NCBI GenBank assembly: GCA_029379385.1
Contig: CM055606.1
Coordinates: forward strand, 18,687,142 to 18,751,141
Direction: 5' to 3'
Length of the DNA: 64,000 bases
Source of the DNA: Quillaja saponaria
Taxonomy: Eukaryota; Streptophyta; Magnoliopsida; Fabales; Quillajaceae
Positions 1-12,694 of this stretch are shown one piece after another. The first letter of the stretch is position 1. Each line of letters starts with the position of its first letter. The translations under genes were made by a program, and so were the position numbers. The notes below the pieces were generated by a model that was not told the DNA's origin, made no database searches, and saw only the letters and a program-made list of their open reading frames with translations.

Positions 1-141
1 TCACATTTCTTTGGTTGTATATATTTAGAAATTTGTTTGGGTCAATAAAGACATTTTATTAAAATATGTCAAAGTCTTGATGACTTTTAATGGCTGTACC
101 TCATGCATACCTTGATATTCTCCTGCCACAATATGTTGCAG

Positions 142-2285
142 CTTGCAGCGGTTTTCTCACGGGATGGAATGTCCTTTTTGGCTACCTGTGAAAATCTGGT
201 CCCTCGACCTTGGGTTATTGATGATCTGGACACTTTCAAATTGAAGTGGAGCAAGAGATCTTGGAAAAGGGTAAGTTTCATTTCCTTTTTATTTCAAAAG
301 AATAATATTTTACATTTGCTCTAACATATATCTCCTGAAGAAAATGTGATCTAACTAATTCTTTAATTATGTCAGGCTGTCATTTTTGTTGATAATTCTG
401 GTGCAGATATTGTATTGGGTATTTTGCCATTTGCAAGGGAGTTACTCCGACGTGGTACTCAGGTTTGTTTCAAATATGTTTCTTTGAAGCTGTGTATATT
501 AGTCCTATAATTGCTTATAAAGGGTCACCAAAAGTATAACCAAAATAGAGATATTATTCTTGCAGTTGGAAGGCCGAAAACCATGTTAGAAGAATACATT
601 AGATCTTATCATGTTGTTACACTTAGGTCTTTTGCTAGTATGTTTAAAGACTCAGCATTACTTTTAGGTTTTGAATGCACTGGAAAAGGAACTTGAGGAG
701 CTTTGTATGTTGAAGGATGTCATTTTCTGAGATTAAGTTACAAAGTATTTTTCTTTCATCAGTTTTTATTACTTAAATCAAATGTACTGGATTCTATGTT
801 GTGTAGAGAAGTATGTCTCATTGTTAGGGTTGTTCTGCTTTGGGTGCTTCAAAGTTTTTTCTATTTCAGTTTGAGGTTGCTTCCAACATACTATTTTTTG
901 GGTAGACTACTGGAGCAAGTTTTGACGTGATTCAACTTTTACTGCAGGTCATATTGGCAGCTAATGACCTGCCTTCAATCAATGATGTTACTTATTCTGA
1001 ACTAATTGAAATTATAGCAAAGGTAATCTAAGGAAGGTTATGATGATTTTGTCAATTTTCATAGCTGATAGCATGCTTTGTATCTTGCCAGTTGAAGGAT
1101 GAGGGAGGTCAGCTCAATGGCGTTGATACTTCAAATTTATTAATTGCCAATTCTGGTAATGATTTGCCGGTAAGAAAATGAAAGTGCTATCTATTATGTT
1201 TGGTGAATTTATGTTAGCTATTATCCGAATCATTCATATATTATAGTTCTATGCTGATCTCCTCTTATTCAACATTTTGCAGGTTATTGATCTGACAGGA
1301 GTCTCGCAAGAGCTTGCCTACCTTGCAAATGAAGCAGACTTGGTTATCTTAGAAGGGATGGTAAGTTCTTCCCAGGAGTAGTGAAAACTTATATCCTTAT
1401 GTACAATGTTTGAAGCTTCTTTCTTCATTGACCGATCTCTATGTTCTGTTTGCCTTAAGTGCGCCTCAAACATGAAAAAGGCGTGTGCTTAGTGAGCCTA
1501 GGCAGTGCCTTAGTGTCAGTGCCCGACTTTAGAGGTGCAGAGGCAAGGGGGTCTGTGCCTTGCACCGAAGGCGCACCTCAGGTGTACCTTTAATAACACT
1601 GTGAGTCTTCCTTTTTTTTGGCTTCTTATGTCACAAATTATAGAACCTCTATTCAAAAGCAAAAGAGATGCTATCCGAAATGTCTGGACACTGGTACAAG
1701 CAGAAATTTTGCTCACAAAACTAGTGAAACTCAAATCTCCAATTAGAGCCCTAATGTCACTCTATTTATAGAGAATTTCTTGAAACCTGTACCAGGAACT
1801 AGTTTACAAATCACATCCTCCTATTTTGCATTCCAAATCTCTTCTTCAGTTTCAACTTGTTTCTGTAGAACTTATCATTTCTTTCCAACCAAACATTCTA
1901 TATGGTCGTAACGTGAATTTAGTTTCTTACTTTTTGTTGTGAACCCCGTTAAGCAAACTGGTAACATTTTGGACTAGATGAATATTGGATTCTCCAAAAT
2001 GGGATAAATACTGACCTAGTTCTTTTGGCAGGGTCGTGGAATAGAGACGAATCTCTATGCTCAATTCAAGTGTGATTCCCTCAAGATTGGGATGGTAAGA
2101 TGATCGCTTGCATTATACTTGCTTACTCCATCAATAAATTCTCTGAAATTCAATGACTTTATTCCACTTCGTGTTTGCTTTCTCCGTATCCTTATTTACA
2201 GGTGAAACATCCAGAGGTTGCTCAATTTCTTGGAGGACGTCTTTATGATTGTGTCTTTAAATACAATGAAGTTCTGAGTTTATGA
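142..2285 (+). CDS. DUF89 (ARMT1-like) phosphatase domain, 3' exons only; PANK2 C-terminal or stand-alone form
   Basis: Seven exons are visible: 142-270, 376-462, 948-1022, 1092-1169, 1283-1360, 2032-2094 and 2202-2285. All are phase 0 with GT-AG borders, giving the last 197 residues of a protein whose start lies left of the window. The family is a metal-dependent damage-control phosphatase that acts on 4'-phosphopantetheine or its oxidised forms in the CoA pathway. Recognisable segments are [10 protein letters not shown], the metal-site stretch [30 protein letters not shown] and the C-terminal [20 protein letters not shown]. In plants this domain occurs both alone (At2g17340 type) and fused behind a pantothenate kinase (PANK2). 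The kinase part would be upstream, so I cannot tell the two apart. The gene looks intact to its stop. The 671-bp sixth intron carries a degenerate GC-richer repeat. Confidence 0.9.
1440..1600. repeat. Degenerate GC-rich dispersed repeat in a DUF89-gene intron
   Basis: Inside an AT-rich intron this stretch is clearly richer in G and C. It holds repeated gcgcctca / gcctaggc / aggcgcacc words and a near-palindrome around 1568-1590 (AAGGCGCACC, then TCA, then GGTGTACCTT). Such words are typical of old dispersed plant repeats. I see no clear ends or target-site duplication, so the element class is unknown. Confidence 0.35.
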
Positions 2286-3422
2286 AGTCGATTCTTTTCT
2301 GTAGTAGGCAACCGATTTATTCAGGGTTAGTCTTCAACTCTAGCATTATATGCCAAGAACAAGATATCTTCTAGAATTTTCCATTCAATTAATAATTAAT
2401 AGTTAATACTGTTGAAAATAACTGTAGATGTGCTCCTGAGTATTCACGTGTATCTGCATCTCTGCAATATATGAATTGACCTCGGTGAAATCTTGAAAAT
2501 CCAAATTTATTTCTCTAGTAAACCAAATTTATTTGAAAATCCATCCGGAAAGTCTTTCTACATGGTGTTTCTTTCTGAACCCTAGTTTCCCTAGTTTGGT
2601 GTGGTGTCATTTGATGTTTCATGATCCAATTGAGATTCATAAGGCTAGGTGAGTAGTCCTTGAGAAACAAAGCATGCATTACTGAAGGTCTGTGCGTATG
2701 ACATGGTCAACTAGAAAAATTTTGCTCAAGCCTTAAAATAAATGTCTTTATCTTTTCTGGGAAAAACAGAGAGGAGAACACTACAAAACTAAATGAAACT
2801 TTTACTTTTTTGCCATAGATAGAGGAGATTCTGATGTTCAAACTTGGGATTAGAGGAAGAGGATGTGCTTAATCTTATCTAAAACGAAAATAAAATAAAA
2901 TTATAACTATCAATTAGACAGTTACCATTCATAGTGGATTAGTGATAATGAAGTTAGGTATATATACCTAGCAGAAAGCCAGAAACGACTTCAAAACCAA
3001 TATTTGACTCCATAGTATGCACAATATTTTTTGCAGAATCAGTCAGATGATCAAGGGTCTTTATGGTCTTGAACTTTTACATCATTGAATGTACATTTAC
3101 ACTTCTGGAAACATATGTGAGTAAAGCCAACACCACCCAAATCTAAAGTTGTTAGAAGAAAAAAATGAAACAAAAATATAAAATAAAAAGAAAACTAAAA
3201 GGAAAGGAAATTATAACTGCCTCCTTCCTCTTCTAGCTTCTTTTCCTGAGACCATTAGGTTACCAAAAGCCCCAAGAACCTACCAGCCCCCTCTTAACCA
3301 GGTTCTTAGGAACAAAAAGCCCCATCATGTAAGTACGGCTTCTTTCCCCTATACAACAATTTCACTCAAAACCATGAAATCACTGTCTTTCTCTTTTAAC
3401 ATCCTCCTCTTCTCCTTCCATT
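2286..3422. other. Intergenic, convergent 3' flanks
   Basis: This is the space between the stop of the DUF89 gene (+) and the stop of the GATL gene (-). It should contain both 3' untranslated regions. I see no coding segment, RNA gene or mobile element in it. Confidence 0.6.
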
Positions 3423-4484
3423 TTATTCTTCTAAAAAATGTCTGGATGAACGGTAGAGATCATAAGGCGCCCAGAGATGATCGATTGTGCATGGCTTCCT
3501 AGAATCTAACCTCAGCCATGGCTTACCTTTCCCACTCCAATGCAATAGACTAATTGGACCAGGATGAAGTCCTCTACATTTTCCTTCAAAGTTGTCACCT
3601 CCTAATCCATGTTGGTTCCATCTGTGATCAACCCTCTTTATATTCCCAGCCAAAACCAACAAAAATGGTGGCAAAGAACCCAAATGATATATCCTTTTCT
3701 GCTTTTGCACTGCCATCCATTCTTCAACTCTCTGTGTATACCCTCCTTTTCTCCATCTATCCACATCCATTACCATCACACCTGTATTAAAATAACATGG
3801 ATTTCTCCCTTCAAACGTCTTCGACAAATCCGGGTCGGACCAAAATTTATCTGTAAAATACTGTGTGAAATTTGCATGACAATATTCTGGTGCAGCCACC
3901 ACCTTGTCTTCCATATCAACACCCCATAGCTTAGCAATATCATCCACCACAACAATGTCAGAATCCAAATAGATAATGCGATTCACGTCTGTTGGTATAA
4001 TGTCAGCTAGATAAATTCTTGCATAATTTAGAGGTTGATCCAAAGCTTGTCTGATTGACCTTGATATCTTACCACGAACACGATTAGAATCAAACCGGTA
4101 AATCTTGAATTTAAGGTAAGGAAAAGTTGATTTGATGCTTGAAAATAGTTCAGGCGCGTCGTGTGCAGAGAGAAAATGAAAGGAAAGATTTTCAGGACAG
4201 GTTGAATGTTGTAACATTGATAAAACCGCTGCCATTGTCCCACGGAGGTAGTTGGCATCAAGGGTCATTGATACATGGATAAGATCAGTTTCATTGGATC
4301 CACATTGGTCACCATTACGAAAAGCTGGGGCCTCACGGAAGACAGGAAGGTCAGGAGAGGGCCGGCGAACAATGCCAAGGCGGATACCGGCTGTGGAGGA
4401 GGTGGTAGTTGTAATAGGGTGGAGGAGGAGGAGGGACAGGAGGCCAAGGAGTACAGGGAGAGGGGTGGAGCTCCAAAAGGCCAT
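3423..4484 (-). CDS. GATL4: Probable galacturonosyltransferase-like protein, GATL4/GATL3 type (GT8)
   Basis: This is a single uninterrupted reading frame of 353 residues, the usual length and intronless structure of plant GATL genes. Residues 8-24 are a hydrophobic signal/anchor, as expected for a Golgi or secretory enzyme. The GT8 catalytic region starts near residue 68 ([13 protein letters not shown]). It has the metal-binding DxD as YLDSD (D174-S-D176), then the nucleotide-sugar region ending [15 protein letters not shown] (230-244), [12 protein letters not shown] (287-298) and HWSGKGKPW (315-323). The family works in pectin or xylan-primer synthesis in the cell wall, with UDP-sugar donors. 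The sequence [14 protein letters not shown] and the ending [10 protein letters not shown] match my memory of Arabidopsis GATL4 (At3g06260) far better than PARVUS/GATL1. Substrate is not inferable from sequence. A TATA-like stretch lies on the minus strand near 4600. Confidence 0.93.
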   Translation of the reverse strand: MAFWSSTPLPVLLGLLSLLLLHPITTTTSSTAGIRLGIVRRPSPDLPVFREAPAFRNGDQCGSNETDLIHVSMTLDANYLRGTMAAVLSMLQHSTCPENLSFHFLSAHDAPELFSSIKSTFPYLKFKIYRFDSNRVRGKISRSIRQALDQPLNYARIYLADIIPTDVNRIIYLDSDIVVVDDIAKLWGVDMEDKVVAAPEYCHANFTQYFTDKFWSDPDLSKTFEGRNPCYFNTGVMVMDVDRWRKGGYTQRVEEWMAVQKQKRIYHLGSLPPFLLVLAGNIKRVDHRWNQHGLGGDNFEGKCRGLHPGPISLLHWSGKGKPWLRLDSRKPCTIDHLWAPYDLYRSSRHFLEE

Positions 4485-7280
4485 CCTGCCACAGGTAATT
4501 TTTTTATTTTTATTTTTTATTTGTTTTAATTTATTTTGTTAACTTTTTTTAAAATTCCTTCTTCCTTTGGGGGCTGAAGGAGAATTGAAATGTCAAGAGT
4601 ATATATGGAAAAGAAGCCATTGGAGATAGAGAGGGGCAGAGAGAAATGAGGTTGGGAGAGTAAGAAATAGGTTGGTGTAACATCGTGAGGAAGAGAATAA
4701 AGCTCGGAACTTTCTTGGACTAAGAACAGACTAAATTAGAAACTTGGTTGAAAAGTCTACCAACAACAATTAGAATGGGGATATTATATATACAAATTTT
4801 TCTTCAGGAAGGGATTATTGAATTCTGGTAATGTATTTAATACAACCCTAATGATAAATTTAGTATATATTTACTGTATGTAACTGAGATAGTTAAACTA
4901 ACAATAAGTAGTTAGCTCATATCTCCCCCAAATGTAACTAATAATAAAATTGAAAAAAAAAAAAAAAGAATAATAATATTTTACCTTTATATAGAAAAAA
5001 TAAAAATAAGACAAAGGCCTAGACCAAAAATTTGTTTATTGTTTCTTTCAGTCAAAAGAAAATAGTCAATAGTGATGGTCAAGATCCAGTTCAAATGGTC
5101 AAAAACATTAAGTAGCATTTTTGGGATTTGCCAATTCTTGAAACGAGACTAAAAATAGAGAAGGGGAAAAATTATACTTTGACTTGAAAAATTATTACTT
5201 ATTATTAATATACAATTTGGTTGAGATATAATGAAGAGATAAAAGCATTGACCATTTTACTTTGAATTCTTTATTTGGAATGAGGATTTGTAGTCAATAT
5301 TCAATGCATTTTTATTAGTTTAATTAATATAGAAAAATTGTATTGATTCTTAAAAGAAATTTTGCATTTGTATTTCATATCATTTGGCCATTAATTTGTG
5401 ACATTAATCCCCTCAACTATTTGCAAAATTATCTCATTTAGCTCAATTTTTTTGTATTTGATATTGTGGTTCAATTAAGATACTAGGTAGTTCAAATCCA
5501 CCTATGAACTTAAAAATGGTTAAATCCAGATAAAAACAATCAATTCAACCAGATTTATGAAATCTAGTCAATTCGATTATGAGTTTAACCAGATTTGATC
5601 ACAATATTTATAATAAGATCGTTGAGTCGCAACACTTGATCAAAAATCAATATCATTTTCACATATTACAAAAATATTTATGTAAGGATTGCATTTTAAA
5701 ATAAGTTGGAAGTTGAAAGGTTAAAAGAAAAATTATCTTGCTTAAGAAATCATAACCAAGTGGATGTATAGAAGGATCATGATTACATCAAAACCTCTTG
5801 AAACTCTCATTTCTATGATATACCTTTCTTCCTCATGGCTCCACTTGCTGGATAAATTTGGCAATTTTCAATGATTCAGTCCAAGTTGGACAAAAAAAAA
5901 AAAAAAAAAACTAAATAACATGTTTATGCCAATACTCACCATCTCTTCACTACAAGTAAAAGTAATATCAACATCAGTTAAAAGGTAAATACTGAGTATT
6001 AGCGTCATTTTGTTAATTATCATAATAAATATAGGTTGTATCCTATGTTAGATTATTGAGATTTCAGAGACAATCATATGTTTTTCTAGTATAGTTTAAT
6101 TGATATTTAATTTAGAGTTTGTTTTACCTACAATTTAATTGTAGTGGAATGAGCTAAAAGTTTTAATGGTATATTTTCAATTAATTCATAATGTAAATGA
6201 ATGTGATGTGTTTGTTCTACTTAATAGAGAACTCTAATTGATCATCATGTATCTTTTACTTTATACTCTTTTTATGATGTTAGTGTATATATATATCTAT
6301 GATGTGTTAAATTAATTATTTTAAAAAATTGAATATTGTAAACATAAATATATGTAATTACTTTCTATGCATGAACAAAAATTTTAATTTTAATTTTAAT
6401 ATTTAAAAACAAAGAAAAAACCGTAGGTGTAATATGTACGGGTTACTTCTGGCAAATAAAGACATCTTAACATTTGTGGTGTTCCCTTTTTTAATACAAA
6501 TCGGCAAATTAAATAGTGTTTTATAGTGAAATGTATATTAAAATTAATTTGGCAGATATAGTAACGATTTACATTTTGGAACTTAAATCACCAATTAAGG
6601 ATTTAAGTTGAATTTGTAATTGAAATCAACTTTTCTTACTCTCATTTATTATGTTTTTAATAAACTTTTAACGTTTCAAAACAATTTATATTCTAAATTA
6701 TCTGTAAATTTGGTTAGTGTTATATTGAAGCATAGTGTTATATCTTAATTGAATAATATCAAGAATTTTTTTTTTTCTTTTTTACTTTTTTACTATTAAG
6801 TTATAACATTTTCGTTTTAACTACTTGAATTAAAATTTCATGACACTAACTCGTAGGTTCAAATATAAAATTAAGTTTCTTAAAACAAGTTACATATTGT
6901 ATTAGTAATTCAAATCTAAGAATGAGAACATGAGTTTATTTATGTTTCTTGTATCTATTGTGATTTGGACATTAACTTTGTATCATTTTGATTTTAAAAA
7001 ATTAATAATTTTATAATACCCATTTTTAAATTAAAAAAACTTAATATAAATGTTAAAGAACATTGAAACCAATCTAGCAAATATTAAAATAGAAGAATGA
7101 CAATTCAATGATTGAACCATGATCCGTTTGAACTAGTCTTATTTTATATTTTTTAACCTTTTATTAGTTTTTGGGATTTCTCACAAACTAATTTAATTTG
7201 ATTTGATTTGAACCGAATTTATGATAGATAAATCATTTAGGTACCAAAAAATTCAATTTGATTAGATCATATATATTCTA
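4485..7280. other. AT-rich intergenic DNA upstream of GATL4-like gene
   Basis: The first few hundred bases should hold the GATL promoter and leader, which read leftward. The rest is strongly AT-rich with homopolymers (an A run near 5891-5909) and no reading frame that looks like a protein. Short polar repeats around 5500-5640 look like old decayed repeat DNA. I could not delimit an element. Confidence 0.5.
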
Positions 7281-7286
7281 TAAATT

Positions 7287-7912
7287 AACACTGTATTTGT
7301 TTTCACGAATATGATAAAATAATATATTTGATTAGGTCAGATATACAGTCAGATTCGAATCTTTCATTTTGCATAATGTTGACTTAAAAAAAATTATAGA
7401 AAAAAAGAAGAGGAAAATACATTTTAGTGGCAAGTGAAATGAATGCATGTATTCTTTTTTATTTTTTTTATAAAAGTTTTTTTATTTTATTTATAATTTT
7501 GACTTAAAATAAACAATGATGAAAAAAGAGTTGGCGAAAAAAGAGAAAGAAATTTGAGCAATTTGACAATTTTCTATGTTAGTCAATTATTTCCTTACCT
7601 TATATGTCCTAATACTATCATCCATCTACAAACGGAATAATCTTACTTACCCATATCAGATTTTTGTCATATCCAGCAATATATATCAAACAGTTGATTA
7701 CACCTGATAAGAAATTTGGGCAATTTAAGACTTTTCATTGTTAGTTCATTATTTTCTTACCTAATCTATCATAATACTATCACCTATCTAAAAACAGAAT
7801 AATCTTACTTGTCCATTTCAAATTTTAGTCCTACCCAGAGATATGTACCAGTTGATTAAATCCGATAAGAAATTTGGGTTAACTTTTCTTATTCAGTCTA
7901 CCAAACACAGCC
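7287..7912. mobile_element. Candidate non-autonomous DNA transposon (MITE/hAT-like)
   Basis: The left end begins AACACTGTATTTGTTTTC. The reverse complement of the right end begins GGCTGTGTTTGGTAGAC, so both share CTGTRTTTG-like termini of the kind common on plant MITEs. The hexamer TAAATT flanks both sides (7281-7286 and 7913-7918) as a possible target-site duplication. The local base composition makes such a match fairly likely by chance. The right half is a diverged head-to-tail duplication (7549-7710 and 7711-7868). There is no coding capacity. Boundaries are tentative. Confidence 0.35.
7549..7868. repeat. Diverged tandem duplication, two units of about 160 bp
   Basis: Unit 1 (7549-7710) and unit 2 (7711-7868) align along their whole length. 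Shared anchors are GAAATTTG.GCAATTT at the start, TAATACTATCA, GAATAATCTTACTT and CAGTTGATTA near the end. A third partial start, GAAATTTGGGTTAACT, follows at 7869. Copies differ at many positions, so the duplication is old. Confidence 0.75.
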
Positions 7913-7918
7913 TAAATT

Positions 7919-10900
7919 GCAGGGTTGTTTAATGAATGGTGAGGTTGTAAATACAGGGCATGATTGTTATACGAGAATTTCCTTAGAAATGGCATACTTG
8001 TATTGTACGGAACTTAAACGAATAAGACAGCAGACACAGAGAGAGAGTACTGAGTGAGAATGATGGTTGCGTGGAGCCATCAAGACAGATTCCAATATTT
8101 GAGATGCAAAAATAGGCAGACAAGAGAAGCTTTGAAGGTTTTGATAAAGCACGAGAGAATTTAATCATGTGGCGTGTATGGAAGGAAGTGACGATATATA
8201 TGGAGAAAGGTATGCCACTATCTTTCTTTTTTCTTTCCCATGTCTCCATTTTTCGAGATAGATTTAGCTTTCTGCCATTGCCTGGGCTCGAGGTGTGACA
8301 TTAACAATTAGAATTTAGGGAAGAAAATTTTACTCAATAATTTGGTCACTTGGGAATGTCACTCTTGTTCTCCAAATGTTTGTTTTTATGACTCTCAGGG
8401 GACTATTATAAGATTATGGCCACTTAAAAGTCACAAACATGTCTTGTTTGCTTCAAAAAATCTCATGCACTTAAAGGAATGATTCTTGTGGGAGCCATTC
8501 CTCATTTACTCAACTTGTAGATTTGTACCCCTTCCTTAACATGAAATTGGGATGTAAATTAACAGTACTAAAAAAGATAAAAAATTAGAACTACCCAATT
8601 GAGAATGAACGTCACTATTCTATTTGCATGCCTGACCCTTTTCTAATTAAGATTTTCAAAAGAATGTCAATAATTTATTGTTTAATTTGGTTGGATGGAC
8701 TTGTGTTGATGTAATCATCAATATTCTACTTAGATGGGAGTTCCTAGTTATATATCCTAGTAGTTCTGTTTATTTTAATATGTGGGTACCCATAAAATGA
8801 ATTTAGTGGAAAAGGATCTGACCCCATATATTCCTGTTCTCGATGCATTATTAAGAATTTTATGCCTAACACATGTTTTGTGCATTTCCTTACCATTGCT
8901 ATCACTCTCTGCACGAGCTTAAAGCCCAAGATGTGTGGCAAACAGAAAGAATGATAGCTGTCAAACCTGCACACTTTGATCTCTGTCACTCAACAGGGAC
9001 TTGTTAAGGCTTTAGTGCACTAACTAATCCAAAACTCAAATAAGAAGTGGTAGGCTCCAATCATTTTTAGCAATATTCGTGCGCATGGTATATTAGCACC
9101 CGGGATGCTCATTAGTATTTAGTAATAGTGCACACCCAAAGAATTTTAATACTGATCCATATTGTGGCATTCTGCCACATGTGTGCAAACAATTTGTGCT
9201 TGCAAGCATGGCGGCTAAAGCCCGTTTGTTACAATTGCCATTGTCTGGCAACTCAGGACTTTGTAGGGACAAAATGTCCCAAATTTTTAATCAAGACTTG
9301 GAATAAGCATGGACCCTGGTGTGCCATGGAGTTGGGACGCATGCTAGATTATGTGTAACCCAGTGGACCATTCCACGGTGGTTGTCGGGGGCTCATACGG
9401 CTCCATGAGTGGGACCAATCATGGGTTTGGGGTTTGAATGTGAGGAGGGAGAATAAAATGGAAGGGGATGTGCCTAGGTGATCTTAGAGGTTTTGGGATT
9501 TAGAAAAGGTTGACTTTTAGTGGGACCAAAATTAGGATTAGGGTTGTACCAAAAAAAAAAGAGTAGGATTAGGGTGGGGAATGAGATTTAACTCTTCCCA
9601 AATCCTGTTATTTGTCGCTTCAAATTAACAAAGTCCACACTAACAATTAATCCTAAGATTTTGCTTTGCAACTTTTGATGTAAAAATGTGGGGATTTTTC
9701 ATTGAGTAATTTGGTTGAGACTTTTTAGGTAAGATTTGGTTCATTCAGCAAAAGTGGTTGACCATTATGATGAAAGAGAGCATAGGAGAGTTACGATGTA
9801 TCTCTAAGCGTATGTGGTAGTGAGAGTGTTTTTGTGAGTATCTGTCCATGTTGGGTATGTTATGGTTGGCTTGCGTATAAGAGTAAGAGGGAAAGTTGGA
9901 TTGAGATCGAGTTTGAGTTTGGTGTTGCGCGTGCATCACAAAGAGGTGGGATTGTGTTCATATTGGAGGCTGACAGCCAGTGCCTCACCCGTAAGATTTA
10001 TTCATGACACCAAACATTCTGCATCATTCCCTCTTCTTAAAACTGCAAATTTTGATTCTGAACTCAAATTTTCATCATTGCCTTCCCAGCCCTTCATCTA
10101 CTATTATTCCTCTTAAGTTTTGTTTATTCCATACACGTCTACCTTGTTATAGTATATTACTTTTTGTAATGCCTACCTACCTATATATAAAGAAATACTT
10201 ATCGACAGCCTGAGTGGGAGCTTCTGCATTGTCGATCATGTTGAATTATTGATATAATCTTGACAACACTCTTAAATGGGAAGCCAAGGAGACCACAAAT
10301 ATGATGGAGGTAGGTAGTTTTAGCTGTAGGCTGTCTACCAAGACTTCAAGCCCATAATGCACTAATTAGTGTAACTTCAACGTGAAATTAGTTAAACATT
10401 ATGATCCAAATCTACTTTATTCCCGACCAAGTTCTAAGAAAATTACTTCATGCATGTATCTGTAGTTGATTCATATTTAGCTGTAAGCCTCCAATTTGAA
10501 CACAATAGTCCAGGTTTTAAGGTTAAAAGGTTGAGCAACATAATGATAAACATTATTTGATGTTTAATGACTTAATCTTTTGAGACTAATAACTTGGGAA
10601 AGAGAACCTTTTTTTAATTTGAATGCCAGAAATGGCTTAACAAGTGTGCTTGCAATCTTAGGAAATAACTCACTAGTATATAAGTAATTTGATGATAATG
10701 CAACCTCTACACAAGTTGCATGGAGAATAACAATGATTTGACTGCCATTGATTTCACGTACGGGGGACGCCTGATTTCTTTTGTTTTCTTCCGTTGTTTT
10801 TCTTTGTATTAATATTATTAGTCTTGTTAAAACAAAATATTGATGATATTTTGGGCACGTCTTTTTTTTTTAATCTGACCCTGCTTTCCTAGGAATGGAC

Positions 10901-11530
10901 AATGCTACTCCTTGTGCTCTGTTTTAATCTCTGTTGTCTAACTCTAGACTTTAGGTATCCTTGAAAAGGCCTTTATAGGAGAAATTAAGCTCCCTTCTCA
11001 TACCGAAGCTAATAATTGTTATCATACAAAGCAACATCTAGTTCTGGTTTATGATTATGTTTGTCTTTGTAAAAATATCATGCACATTAGATATTCTAAA
11101 TGCTGAAATTTGACTCAGTGCTCCTAAGCCAGATTTGTATTAATGACTGATGTCTTGTACCGGTACTAGATCTTAATTTGTTCGATGATTGTGAAAAGGA
11201 AGCTTATGATATTGTTTCAAAGCTAATATATTCATGGAAGCTGACCAGAAGACTAGAATAGTGATTGAGGTTGGTGGACAATAGCTATATAGCTAAGCTT
11301 CTTAGGTAGTGTGACAAAAGAACAAAGAATTTATGAGTGTGGCCATAAATTTCGTTGTTTGTTTTTTTCTCGGATGAAAGAGTGAGATTTTTACAGAAAA
11401 CACAAAATGTTTTCATATCATCATCTTATTCACTTCATTATGCCTACAATCATGATTTTTGGTTCCATAACCCGCATGCTCTCTTCTAAACCCTCAGACA
11501 CTCTCTCTCACACTTACTGACACACTAACA
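7919..11530. other. Intergenic DNA upstream of SAMDC gene, no gene recognised
   Basis: About 3.6 kb without a recognisable coding exon, tRNA or rRNA on either strand. The short open frames here (for example around 9128-9358 and 9862-10116) have no family signature and lack splice or codon structure that would support them. Unannotated noncoding transcripts cannot be excluded. Confidence 0.5.
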
Positions 11531-11531
11531 C

Positions 11532-11540
11532 TATAAATCC
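11532..11540 (+). promoter_or_regulatory. TATA box of the SAMDC gene
   Basis: CTATAAATCC lies about 120 bp before the start codon, in a pyrimidine-rich region with CT-rich stretches on both sides. That places transcription start near 11565 and predicts a short leader of roughly 90 bases. This is inferred from position and consensus only. Confidence 0.55.
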
Positions 11541-11656
11541 CATTGATACCCACTTCTGTCTCTCATCCATACTTCCATACACTTCTCAAATCTTTCTCCC
11601 TCAGCTTCTTTAGCATTAAACCCTTCACTACCTAAGCTTCTGTTTTCTGTTCCCAA

Positions 11657-12694
11657 ATGGCTGTCTCTGGCTTTGAAGGGTTTGAGAAACGCCTAGAGCT
11701 CCATTTTTTTGGTGATGATCCAACCTTTATCCAAATGGGTCTTAGGAAACTGGATTTTGACTCACTGCAACAAGTCCTAAAAGCAGTCCAATGCACTGTG
11801 GTATCAGCTGTCGGCAATGCTTACTTTGATGCCTACGTGTTATCAGAATCCAGCCTCTTTGTGTACCCAACAAAGATCATCATCAAGACTTGTGGGACCA
11901 CCCAACTTCTGAAATCAATCTGTCCCTTGATTTATTATGCACACCATCACTTAGGCCTAACTCTTTGCTCTTGTCGCTACACAAGAGGCAGCTTTATCTT
12001 TCCCATGTCACAGCCTTTCCCTCACACCAGCTTTAAAGATGAAGTTACTTATTTGGAAGAAACTCTTCCCGCTAATCTTTGCTACAGAAAAGCATCAATC
12101 ATGCCCTCTAAATCAGCTTCACATTCTTGGCATGTTTTCACTGCTACTGATGACTCCAACTGTCAAACACTTTATGACAATGGCCATGAATTATACACCA
12201 TGGAAATCTGTATGACTGACCTTGATCCCATACTTGCTCGTAATTTCTTCCGGCTACCCGGTGATGAAAAAACAGGGGATTCTGCCGGGAAAGAGATGAC
12301 AGAGCTGACAGGTATATGTGACATAAACCCAGAAGCACTTATTTGTGATTTTGCATTTGATCCATGTGGGTATTCCATGAATGGCATAGATGGACATAGG
12401 TACTCAACTATTCATGTTACCCCAGAGGATGGTTTCAGTTATGCCAGCTTTGAATGCACGGGGTCCTTTGAAGACGACGTCGTCTACCACATAATGAGGA
12501 AGGTGATACAAATTTTCCGGCCAGGTACTATGTCGGTATCAATTACTTGCAGTGACTACAGCCATGGTATGTGGACACGGATTGCCAGTGCGGCGGAGGC
12601 AATGGGACTGAAATGCCGGAGTTGCACGTTGGATGAGTTCCCGGCAGCAGGTGGTGTTGTATTTCAAACGTTTACAACTCGCCGCAAAAAGTAA
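11657..12694 (+). CDS. SAMDC4: S-adenosylmethionine decarboxylase proenzyme, SAMDC4/BUD2 type
   Basis: A single exon encodes 345 residues. The enzyme makes decarboxylated S-adenosylmethionine, the aminopropyl donor for spermidine, spermine and thermospermine. It is made as a proenzyme that cleaves itself to create a pyruvoyl group. The cleavage motif is YVLSESSLFVYP, with the predicted cut between E64 and S65. The catalytic FEGFE (6-10), KTCGTT with C79, CGYSMNG and YSTIHVTPEDGFSYASFE are present, so it should be active. MAVSGFEGFEKRLEL, rather than the longer start of SAMDC1-3, places it with Arabidopsis BUD2/SAMDC4 (At5g18930), known for meristem and branching control. No ATG occurs between about 11565 and the start. 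The regulatory upstream ORFs of other plant SAMDC genes therefore seem absent, unless the leader has a distant exon. Confidence 0.95.
   Translation: MAVSGFEGFEKRLELHFFGDDPTFIQMGLRKLDFDSLQQVLKAVQCTVVSAVGNAYFDAYVLSESSLFVYPTKIIIKTCGTTQLLKSICPLIYYAHHHLGLTLCSCRYTRGSFIFPMSQPFPHTSFKDEVTYLEETLPANLCYRKASIMPSKSASHSWHVFTATDDSNCQTLYDNGHELYTMEICMTDLDPILARNFFRLPGDEKTGDSAGKEMTELTGICDINPEALICDFAFDPCGYSMNGIDGHRYSTIHVTPEDGFSYASFECTGSFEDDVVYHIMRKVIQIFRPGTMSVSITCSDYSHGMWTRIASAAEAMGLKCRSCTLDEFPAAGGVVFQTFTTRRKK

Noticed and set aside
3554..4542. Plus-strand open frames over the GATL gene
   Set aside because: They are antisense shadows of a well-conserved 353-codon gene and show no family signature.
8000..10213. 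Several 60-90 codon open frames in the intergenic region
   Set aside because: No domain, no homologous pattern, AT- or CT-driven composition and no consistent exon structure.
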